The translations under genes were made by a program, and so were the position numbers. Of a stretch of DNA of 64,000 nt, positions 1-6,824 are shown piece by piece. This DNA is from Candidatus Heimdallarchaeota archaeon (GTDB lineage Archaea > Asgardarchaeota > Heimdallarchaeia > JABLTI01): NCBI GenBank assembly GCA_019894765.1, contig JAGXNT010000075.1, positions 1 to 64,000 on the forward strand. The letters are read 5' to 3'. Numbering within the stretch: position 1 is the stretch's first letter; each line of letters starts with the position of its first letter. The notes beneath the pieces are model-generated. The model was not told the origin of the DNA. It searched no databases and worked only from the letters and a program-made list of their open reading frames with translations.

Positions 1-283
1 AATTACTGATAACTGATTGAATAACTTTGCATTATTTAATCTTTTAATAATATTACGACTTTTTTGTTTTCTGTAACTAATAAGATCGAATTGTGATATA
101 TATCTCTAGTGAAAAAGACCTCTTTCGAAGTTTTTTTATAGTGTGGGTTAATTATCTCAGTTATTCATATAATGTGGATAAGGATTTGGTTGCAAATAGC
201 ATAATTAAATAAACTTATAATAGGTGATAACCAAAGACTGAATAGTAAATATTCACCGACTCAAACTTATAGAAGGTATCAAA

Positions 284-715
284 TTGCAGCGTAAAGATGA
301 ACAAGTTTCAAGAGAAGACCTACTCTCTGTTATTGGTTTTGGAGCAGCAGGCGGAAGAAACATCGAACTTAACAATATGTTAAAGGAATTGGAATCATCC
401 GTCCCTGAAATTGAAGCCGCCGCAGTTGTAAGTGTAGAAGGTCTACCAATCGCATCAGCATTACCAAGAGATATAGAAGAAACAAGATTAGCTGCTATGA
501 CAGCAGCAATGCTCTCATTAGGTGAACGAGTCATTGAGGAAATGCGAAAAGGACGAATTGAACGAGTATTTGTCGAAGGATCTGAAGGAACAATTATTTC
601 CATGAACGCAGGACCAAACGCAGTATTAACATGCAGTTCTCGTAAAGATGCAAAACTTGGGCTAATCTTTCTCGAAATGGGCAGAGCAGCAAGAAAAATT
701 GCTGACGTTCTTTAA
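284..715 (+). CDS. Roadblock/LC7 domain protein
   Basis: A 143-residue single-domain protein. Residues about 22-140 show the roadblock/LC7 pattern: an opening helix, a strand ending in VSVEGLPIAS, a helix rich in small residues (LAAMTAAMLSLGERVIEEM), and the strands IERVFVEGSEGTIISM and AVLTCSSRKDAKLGLIF. Roadblock proteins dimerise and act as platforms or regulators of small Ras-like GTPases (MglB, Ragulator, dynein light chains); they are abundant in Asgard archaea. A partner is not shown here, although Rab-like GTPases lie at 33-35 kb. The start is TTG at 284, with AGAAGG about 7 nt upstream. A second roadblock protein is encoded at 4500-4898. Confidence 0.85.
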   Translation: MQRKDEQVSREDLLSVIGFGAAGGRNIELNNMLKELESSVPEIEAAAVVSVEGLPIASALPRDIEETRLAAMTAAMLSLGERVIEEMRKGRIERVFVEGSEGTIISMNAGPNAVLTCSSRKDAKLGLIFLEMGRAARKIADVL

Positions 716-725
716 ATTTTGAAAC

Positions 726-742
726 TGTTGCTCCTAGCAACA
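726..742 (+). terminator. Hairpin with T-rich tail
   Basis: TGTTGC, a five-base loop and GCAACA form a perfect 6-bp stem just after the roadblock gene. It is followed by several T-runs within 40 nt, so it probably marks that transcript's 3' end. Confidence 0.5.
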
Positions 743-839
743 CTTTTATCATTATTTTGTTTTTTCTTATGAATTTGGGATCATACAGGATATTTTCCTA
801 TTCGTAATTTTCTAATATAATGAAATATGATTATTCTAT

Positions 840-1412
840 ATGGCAAACAATGAATTCTTTTTATTAAGACATGCTAAAACTGAAATCACTAATAATTTAC
901 CTGCTTCTAAATGGAAGCTATCAGAAAAGGGGATTGTTGAAGCTGAAGAATTGACTATGTTAAAAGAATTCAATGATCTTGACATAATCATATCATCCTA
1001 TGAGAAAAAAGCTTATCATACAGTGAAACCTTTGGCGTTAAGAGATTCTTTGTCAATATTTCAATTTTATGAATTCAATGAATTAGATAGAGATTCTGGA
1101 GAATTCTTAAAGACACAAGAGCAATATATTCAAATTGTAAAACAGTGTATGCATGAAATTGATAAATCATTTAATAATTGGGAAACAGCAGATCATGCAA
1201 TGAATCGGTTCTCTAGGAAAATAGATGAACTAGATAAAATGTATGAAAACAAAAGAATTCTTATTGTATCTCATGGAATCGTGCTGAATCTCTATTTTGC
1301 GAAAAAAATGAATCAACTGGATAATACATATGAACGATGGAAGAAAACAACTTTTTGCGATTACGGTATTATAAGAGATGGTTTTGTAGTAAAGGATATA
1401 GCAAAGCTTTAG
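840..1412 (+). CDS. Histidine phosphatase superfamily protein
   Basis: A 190-residue protein opening with FFLLRHAKTE, the RHG/RHA motif whose histidine is phosphorylated in phosphoglycerate-mutase-like phosphatases. The second catalytic histidine lies in ILIVSHGIVLNLYF near residue 145. The length suits a small branch of the superfamily (SixA/CobC/PhoE-like). The substrate cannot be told: family members act on sugar phosphates, phosphoproteins or nucleotides. It is monocistronic, with more than 100 nt free on each side. No strong Shine-Dalgarno precedes the ATG, so it may have a short leader. Confidence 0.8.
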   Translation: MANNEFFLLRHAKTEITNNLPASKWKLSEKGIVEAEELTMLKEFNDLDIIISSYEKKAYHTVKPLALRDSLSIFQFYEFNELDRDSGEFLKTQEQYIQIVKQCMHEIDKSFNNWETADHAMNRFSRKIDELDKMYENKRILIVSHGIVLNLYFAKKMNQLDNTYERWKKTTFCDYGIIRDGFVVKDIAKL

Positions 1413-1538
1413 ATAATTTGCTCAAGTTAATATAATCATAATGTATAAGGAATCTCGTTTATGAGATAACAGTTAAATAATTTCCAAATAAAACTTGATA
1501 AAGAATAAAAGAACACCAATTAGTGTTGCTGATCTGAA

Positions 1539-2303
1539 ATGAAATTACAATCGCCTATCTATAGATTCTATGAAAAAAGACTTTGGAATCAAATAAAGAA
1601 GGGACCAAAACCTCACCACATAGGAGTTATTTTAGATGGCAACAGAAGATTTGCTAAGAAAAAAGGGATGGATGCAAAAGAAGGTCACTTTTTCGGAGCA
1701 GAAAAAGTCGATGAACTTCTAATTTGGTGTTTGAGACTTGGAATTAAAATAATTACTCTTTATGTTTTCTCTACTGAGAACTTTAATCGTTCTTCTGAAG
1801 AAGTGGAGAAGATAATGGAACTACTTGTTAAGAAACTCCATAAAATTAACGCTGATCCTATGATAGTTGATAATAAAGTAAGAGTAAAAATCATTGGTCG
1901 ACGTGATACTCTTACAGACAAAATATTAAAATTGGTTAATGATATTGAGGAAAAAACTAAGGATTATGATCGACATATTCTGAACGTTGCTCTTAGTTAT
2001 GGTGGAAGAGCTGAAATTGTAGATGCCGTGAGAAAAATCGCCACCAAAGTCCAAGAAAAAGAAATCAATGTTACTGATATAAGTGAAGAGACAATAAATG
2101 ATCATCTTTACACAGAGGGTATCCCTGATCCAGATCTAATTATAAGAACTTCTGGAGAAGAAAGACTAAGTGGATTTTTGCTCTGGCAAAGTGCATATTC
2201 GGAATTATATTTTACAGATATTTATTGGCCTGCTTTCAGAAAAATAGATCTTTGGAGAGCTATAAGAATATACCAGCAAAGAGAACGTAGATACGGTAAA
2301 TAG
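1539..2303 (+). CDS. uppS: Cis-prenyltransferase (polyprenyl diphosphate synthase)
   Basis: Makes long-chain cis-polyprenyl diphosphate from isopentenyl diphosphate, the precursor of the archaeal dolichol-type glycan carrier used at the membrane. The 254 residues match the usual family length. HIGVILDGNRRFAKKKG (about 27-43) carries the catalytic Asp; YVFSTENFNRS follows; the C-terminal third has IIRTSGEERLSGFLLWQ and SELYFTDIYWPAF, the RxSGExRLS signature. It is the first gene of a tight cluster with the NYN and PSMG-like genes (gaps of 17 and 29 nt). N-glycosylation would be a natural use, and an OST-like subunit is encoded at 32.7 kb. Confidence 0.93.
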   Translation: MKLQSPIYRFYEKRLWNQIKKGPKPHHIGVILDGNRRFAKKKGMDAKEGHFFGAEKVDELLIWCLRLGIKIITLYVFSTENFNRSSEEVEKIMELLVKKLHKINADPMIVDNKVRVKIIGRRDTLTDKILKLVNDIEEKTKDYDRHILNVALSYGGRAEIVDAVRKIATKVQEKEINVTDISEETINDHLYTEGIPDPDLIIRTSGEERLSGFLLWQSAYSELYFTDIYWPAFRKIDLWRAIRIYQQRERRYGK

Positions 2304-2320
2304 AGAGAAAAATAGATTCA

Positions 2321-2794
2321 ATGGTGAAATGGATGTTAAGTAGAGTTGGAAAAGCATTAAGAATTATTACCGATGATGAGAAAAAGAAAATTGCAATTAT
2401 CATTGATGGTCCAACAATATTACCTGATTTTGATCTCAATAAATTAAATATTATAAAAGAATCATTGATAGAAATTGGAGTAACAAAAGCTGGAATAATA
2501 ATTACAGATAAGCAATTATCACAGAATGAATCAGAATTGATTAATTCTTTTGGATTTCATGAGGAAATTGTTGGAAGTGATGTTGATATTCATGTAGCTA
2601 TTAATGCTCTGGAATATATGAATTCGAATGCGATAGATATAATCGGAATAGGAACAACTGATCCTGGTTTGTTCCCTATCTTCTCTCGAATAAAGCAAAA
2701 CAAACAACTCCTAATTATAACTTGGCAGAAAAATTTAACACCTGCTATGGAATCAATTGCTGATTTTGTATTGGAATTAGATTATTTAGAATAA
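2321..2794 (+). CDS. NYN/PIN-like nuclease-fold protein
   Basis: A 157-residue protein. KIAIIIDGPTIL near residue 22 gives the first acidic residue of a PIN-like fold, and DVDIHVAINALEYM plus IDIIGIGTTDPGLFPIF give the central acid and the strand-helix typical of NYN domains. It resembles the archaeal family often placed next to uppS. NYN proteins are predicted metal-dependent RNases. The usual first-strand Asn after the Asp is Gly here and the third acidic position is hard to place, so activity is uncertain. It sits 17 nt after uppS and is probably co-transcribed. Confidence 0.7.
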   Translation: MVKWMLSRVGKALRIITDDEKKKIAIIIDGPTILPDFDLNKLNIIKESLIEIGVTKAGIIITDKQLSQNESELINSFGFHEEIVGSDVDIHVAINALEYMNSNAIDIIGIGTTDPGLFPIFSRIKQNKQLLIITWQKNLTPAMESIADFVLELDYLE

Positions 2795-2823
2795 TTCCAA
2801 ATTAAAACCAAGTTGGGATTATT

Positions 2824-3234
2824 ATGACTGATCAAATAGAAGAAAAAAATAATGCCAATCCATTTTTCCATCTAGAAAGTGAAAATTTGAGTTTAGTCGG
2901 AATCAGATTTACAAATGGATTTTTTCTTGTCATTTCAGAAAAAGAATCTCTGAAATTAGGAACAATGGCAATTTCTTTACCAGCTTTTCCAAAGGAGAGA
3001 ATACGCGAATCCCCTAGTCAATCCAACCAACCGATAATAGATAGAAAAAATCTCTCAACAGCGACAGTAATTGGTACAAGAAATGAACTATACACAAAAG
3101 CACTTGCGGAAAGGATTGTTTCAATTACGGGGGAGATGACTTATCTTTCAGTTAATTTCAAAGAAAACAACGAAGAACTATTCTTGGAAGCAATTGGATT
3201 ACTTGATGAATTTCTAAAAGAAATCGAAAAATAA
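2824..3234 (+). CDS. PSMG3/PSMG4-like proteasome assembly chaperone candidate
   Basis: A 136-residue protein of no obvious archaeal family. After a polar N-terminus it reads LVGIRFTNGFFLVISEKES, then LGTMAISLP, then STATVIGTRNELYTKALAER, a strand and LSVNF, and a C-terminal helix (about 115-136). That order resembles the small eukaryotic PAC3/PAC4 (PSMG3/PSMG4) fold: strands, a GT-LVSL-like segment, a V-L-G turn, a long helix, a V-x-VNF strand and a final helix. Those proteins help assemble the proteasome alpha ring. The resemblance is from memory and unscored. It is the third gene of the uppS cluster, with no proteasome gene nearby. Confidence 0.45.
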   Translation: MTDQIEEKNNANPFFHLESENLSLVGIRFTNGFFLVISEKESLKLGTMAISLPAFPKERIRESPSQSNQPIIDRKNLSTATVIGTRNELYTKALAERIVSITGEMTYLSVNFKENNEELFLEAIGLLDEFLKEIEK

Positions 3235-3308
3235 TACAAGAAATGATACGAATTGTTTTTTTCTAACCTCCGGATAATGTAAGAATTTTTGTCGATACCA
3301 AAAGGGAT

Positions 3309-3316
3309 TTTATATA
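3309..3316 (+). promoter_or_regulatory. TATA box of the gelsolin-like gene
   Basis: TTTATATA after a purine-rich stretch (AAAGGGA). Transcription would start near 3337-3342. That is only a few bases before a GTG at 3344 but about 90 nt before the ATG at 3431, which has its own Shine-Dalgarno. Confidence 0.5.
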
Positions 3317-3430
3317 CAAAGAGTAAAAGTTATTTAGGATACCGTGGGAATCTATTCAGAAAATAATAAAAATGCACTATTTAAAAGCTTAATATGTGAA
3401 AACACCCACATACAATTAGGAGAAAGCAAA

Positions 3431-4459
3431 ATGACGATGAAATTTTACAAAGTTCTAGAAGACGGAACTTTAGATGAAGAAAAAGAATTCATTTCTGAAA
3501 GTACAAAAGTTATAATTGTTGTTGATGATCAATTCAAACGAATTTTCCTTTGGAAAGGAGCAAATTCCGGAATTAAGAAGAAATTTATCGGAAGTAGAGC
3601 TGCAGCTGAATTAAGAAAAACCTATTATGGCTTTGCTTATCGATTATCAGTAGTAGAGGAAGGAGATGAAACTCAGGAATTTGATTTCACAATTAAACGT
3701 TCTAGAGGGGAAGCTACTGTCGGTGTTGTTGAAGATACAACACGAGGGATACCAACCAATCCATCAGAAATGGGTTTAGAAAGCGGTGTTGATATTAAAT
3801 TAGCTGGACCTGAACCAACTAAAAAAATTATTTATACAGATAAAGACAAAGCTAGTGATAGTCAATTTGCAGGTTCAAGACCTGAACCAAAAGCAGAAAC
3901 AGATGGTCCACGAGCAAAAAGACCAGATCAACCTCAAGCACAAATAAGTAGACAACCACAAAAAACAATTCTAAGTGAAATGATGGGTGGTAAAGAACCT
4001 CAAATGATTAGACCAGCTCCTGGAACAAAAGAAGCAAAAAGATTCGAGACAACAACCGAAGTTCCACCTCCACCACCAACTCCTACACCTCAACCAACAG
4101 CAAGAACTCAAGCACCAAGACCTACTCATCAAAAAATGATGGAGGAAGTTGATCCAAGTAAAGCATTTGAAATGATAAAAGAATTAGGTGTACCAACTGG
4201 TTATGAGCGTGATTTAGTTATTGTTGGTACTGGTGTGTATAAACAACAAGGAAATGATTTCCTAGTACCACCAAATCCTCCTGAAGGAGTTTTCTTAGCT
4301 CCAGATAGAGTTCCAAGAATTATCATAGAAAATGGTGTTGTCAAAGTCGTAGAAGTTTTGAAGAAACTCGATAAAGATTCTAAGAAAAAGGAAGAAGAAG
4401 TAAAAATAGAACAAGATATTGAAGATTTAATGAGTACTTTTCAAATAGAAATTGAATAA
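3431..4459 (+). CDS. Gelsolin-like domain protein with proline-rich linker
   Basis: A 342-residue protein from the ATG at 3431, chosen for AGGAGA 8 nt upstream; an in-frame GTG at 3344 would add 29 residues. Residues about 25-86 look like one gelsolin repeat: KVIIVVDDQFKRIFLWKG (the strand with D..k.IF.WkG), a helix with SRAAAELRK, then VVEEGDETQEF, like the conserved VDEGdE-P-F end. Residues 90-240 are a low-complexity linker rich in Pro, Lys and Gln, including VPPPPPTPTPQP at 211-222. A small C-terminal domain (about 241-312) follows, then a charged tail. Gelsolins bind actin and Asgard gelsolins modulate actin; polyproline could bind profilin (inference). A roadblock gene follows after 40 nt. 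Confidence 0.7.
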   Translation: MTMKFYKVLEDGTLDEEKEFISESTKVIIVVDDQFKRIFLWKGANSGIKKKFIGSRAAAELRKTYYGFAYRLSVVEEGDETQEFDFTIKRSRGEATVGVVEDTTRGIPTNPSEMGLESGVDIKLAGPEPTKKIIYTDKDKASDSQFAGSRPEPKAETDGPRAKRPDQPQAQISRQPQKTILSEMMGGKEPQMIRPAPGTKEAKRFETTTEVPPPPPTPTPQPTARTQAPRPTHQKMMEEVDPSKAFEMIKELGVPTGYERDLVIVGTGVYKQQGNDFLVPPNPPEGVFLAPDRVPRIIIENGVVKVVEVLKKLDKDSKKKEEEVKIEQDIEDLMSTFQIEIE

Positions 4460-4499
4460 ATATTATAAAGATGTAAATATAGATAACGTGTGAAGAGAA

Positions 4500-4898
4500 A
4501 TGTCAATTAAAGTCCCACCAGCAAAAGCAAAAGAACTTGTTGCAGTACTCCAACAAATAACGTCAGAAACACAGTTAGGAGCACTTGCAGTTGTTTCAGA
4601 TGCAGGCGAGAGAGTAGCATTTTTTGCTCAAAATAAAGATATAGATCCTGTGGAATTATCAGCTGTTGCTGCAGCACTAGTCTCAACTAGTAAATTAGCA
4701 ATAGATAGATTATCATTCGGTCCTTTACAAGACATTATTTTGCGTGGTTCCAATGGATTTCTAGTTTTGAAGGATCTTGGAAGATTCTACCTGATTGGTG
4801 GATCAACCGATCAGCAATCAATGCCTGTAACCGTTAGAAGTCTCTCACTACATGCACCCACATTATCTCAGATTATGGCAGACGTACCATCACATTAG
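4500..4898 (+). CDS. Roadblock/LC7 domain protein
   Basis: A 132-residue roadblock/LC7-like protein: helix KAKELVAVLQQITSET, strand LGALAVVSDAGERVAFFA, helix ELSAVAAALVSTSKLAIDRL, then the strand pair LQDIILRGSNGFLVLKDLG and RFYLIGG. The order is the same as in the protein at 284-715, but sequence identity is low. It lies 40 nt after the gelsolin-like gene in the same direction, so the two are probably one transcript. That hints at a small-GTPase platform working with an actin regulator, which is inference from position. The start is ATG after GTGAAGAGAA. Confidence 0.78.
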   Translation: MSIKVPPAKAKELVAVLQQITSETQLGALAVVSDAGERVAFFAQNKDIDPVELSAVAAALVSTSKLAIDRLSFGPLQDIILRGSNGFLVLKDLGRFYLIGGSTDQQSMPVTVRSLSLHAPTLSQIMADVPSH

Positions 4899-5129
4899 AT
4901 GGTTATTGCTTTCTTCCATATATGGGAAAACAATTCTGTTCTTTGCTTCTAGTTGAAGTAAAAAAGTTGGATTCCCGAATTCATCATTTTTTAATTATTA
5001 AGCTGATTTCGATTGTTTATGTTTATTTAGAGGAAATTCTTTTTTAAGTATAAAATGGAATATTGCGATGTTAATGAATGAAGAATAGAACTATAAGTTA
5101 GCTCCAATAGTTGTGATTAAGTGAGAAAA

Positions 5130-6416
5130 ATGACTGTAAAGAAAACCCAATTCATAAAAGATCCAATTCATGGGTATATCTTCATAAATGATATAGATAA
5201 GGAATTGATCGATACAAAATACTATCAAAGATTAAGAAGAATTAAACAGCTTTCAGGTTCAGAATACGTTTATCCTGGAGCTAATCATACTAGATTTGAA
5301 CATTCTCTTGGAGTTAGTTTTCTTGCAGAAAAAATGGGTAATTCTTTGAAAAACGATGAGGATGTAGAGATTACCGATCATGAAATTGTACTATTAAGGA
5401 CAGCTGCATTATTGCATGATATTGGTCATGGACCGTTCTCACATACTTTTGAGGCATTACTGCTAAGAATAAACAAACATCATGAAGATCTTTCTCGTTG
5501 GATTATCCAAGAAACCGAAATTGCTGATATTCTCAAAGACCATGGAGTGAAAGTAGAGGAAATATGTGGGTTCATTCATGGTAATAAAACAATAAAAGGA
5601 AAAGGTTACTTGAACCAAGTTATTTCAGGGGCTTGCGATGTTGATAAAATGGATTTCATTGTACGAGATTCTTATCACACAGGAGCAGAATATGGTCAAG
5701 TAGATATACTGAGAATTCTTTATACTATGGGTGTTATCAATGGCAATTTGGCTGTAAATTACTCTGCATTGCCAGCTCTCGAAGCATTTCTTATTGCTCG
5801 AGTTGAATCCTTTAGAACTATTTATTTCCACAAAGTATCTCGAGCATCACAATTGATGATAGTCAGAGCTATGGAGTTAGCAGAAAAGGAAATTAATTTA
5901 CTTGGTTTCCAAACACCGGAAGAATATGTTAAATTAGATGATTTTACAGTTTGGTCCCAATTATTGGAATGTAAAGCATCAGAAAAAATCATGAATGATT
6001 TAGCAAATAGAAAACTCCTGAAGGTTGCTTTTGAACGAGAATTTATGACTCGAGATGATTTCATACAATCAACTCTAAGTAAAAAGGAATACAGAGAGAA
6101 ATTAATTGAAGAAATAGCAGAGGAAGCGAAAGTAGACATTGAGACCGTTTTTATTGATATACCAACACTACCAAGTGTACCATATTCTCACTCCATTGAT
6201 CTCCCAGCTTATGAAATACCAATGTTTATGAGGGAAGGAACAAAGAGAAAGAAGAAAGAAGTTAGCATTCGAAAAGTTTCTAGAATATTTGAATCACTAA
6301 TGGGTATGATGTATATCTTCAGAGTATATTCAACCACAAAAAATCGTGAGAAAGTCAAAAAAGCAGCTGAAAAAGTATTTGGACAACAATCTATTGAAAA
6401 ACAGATTTCTTTCTAA
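5130..6416 (+). CDS. HD-domain phosphohydrolase (SAMHD1/dGTPase-like)
   Basis: About 428 residues, matching COG1078-type HD hydrolases. The N-terminus FIKDPIHGYIFINDIDKELI and RLRRIKQLSGSEYVYPGANH are the family hallmark. The metal site is seen in TRFEHSLGV (His), LLHDIGHGPFSH (HD) and CDVDKMDFIVRD (Asp). Relatives are dNTP triphosphohydrolases or nucleotide phosphohydrolases. I start it at ATG 5130, with AAGTGAG upstream; an in-frame GTG at 5121 is less likely. The next gene begins 15 nt after the stop, so they are probably co-transcribed. Confidence 0.88.
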   Translation: MTVKKTQFIKDPIHGYIFINDIDKELIDTKYYQRLRRIKQLSGSEYVYPGANHTRFEHSLGVSFLAEKMGNSLKNDEDVEITDHEIVLLRTAALLHDIGHGPFSHTFEALLLRINKHHEDLSRWIIQETEIADILKDHGVKVEEICGFIHGNKTIKGKGYLNQVISGACDVDKMDFIVRDSYHTGAEYGQVDILRILYTMGVINGNLAVNYSALPALEAFLIARVESFRTIYFHKVSRASQLMIVRAMELAEKEINLLGFQTPEEYVKLDDFTVWSQLLECKASEKIMNDLANRKLLKVAFEREFMTRDDFIQSTLSKKEYREKLIEEIAEEAKVDIETVFIDIPTLPSVPYSHSIDLPAYEIPMFMREGTKRKKKEVSIRKVSRIFESLMGMMYIFRVYSTTKNREKVKKAAEKVFGQQSIEKQISF

Positions 6417-6431
6417 AAAAAGGTGAAAAAA

Positions 6432-6818
6432 ATGAGTAATAAAAAAGAAAACAAAGAAGAAGAAGGCATCAAAGCTATTGCTGCAGCTCTTAAAGCAGGA
6501 GGAACTTTACTAAACCTTGCATGCCCAATTTGTAATTCTCCATTAATCAAGATAGACGAGAAAATCTATTGCAAAATTTGTAATCAAGAAGTCTACATCT
6601 ATAGAGATGAGAGCGAGCTTCCAAAAGAGTACAGACAAGCATTAAAACAAAAAACAAAAGTTAGTTCTGAAGAAACAGAAGTTGAAAAAACAATCAAAGA
6701 GAAAATTGAGGACCTTCGAAAGAAATTAGAGAAAGCAATAGATCCTGATGAAATTGTGAAACTTTCAGAAGCAATAAACAATTTGAGTCAAACTTTGAAG
6801 AAAATGAAAGAAGAATAA
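6432..6818 (+). CDS. Zinc-ribbon protein, autoantigen p27 / UPF0148 family
   Basis: A 128-residue protein. After a charged start comes a helix (IKAIAAALKAGGTLLNLACP), then a zinc ribbon formed by CPIC and CKIC (about residues 33-53), then a long charged helical tail. This is the layout of the Sjogren's syndrome/scleroderma autoantigen 1 (p27) family, conserved in archaea and of unknown role. The start is ATG 6432, because AAAGGTGA lies 6 nt upstream; the GTG at 6423 sits inside that Shine-Dalgarno. It converges on the Hef gene, with only 6 nt between the two stops. Confidence 0.78.
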   Translation: MSNKKENKEEEGIKAIAAALKAGGTLLNLACPICNSPLIKIDEKIYCKICNQEVYIYRDESELPKEYRQALKQKTKVSSEETEVEKTIKEKIEDLRKKLEKAIDPDEIVKLSEAINNLSQTLKKMKEE

Positions 6819-6824
6819 TACCAT

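Noticed and set aside
1..283. Possible gene or RNA at the left edge
   Set aside because: The stretch is AT-rich with no coding frame, no paired stems and no clear promoter beyond generic T/A runs; nothing can be supported.
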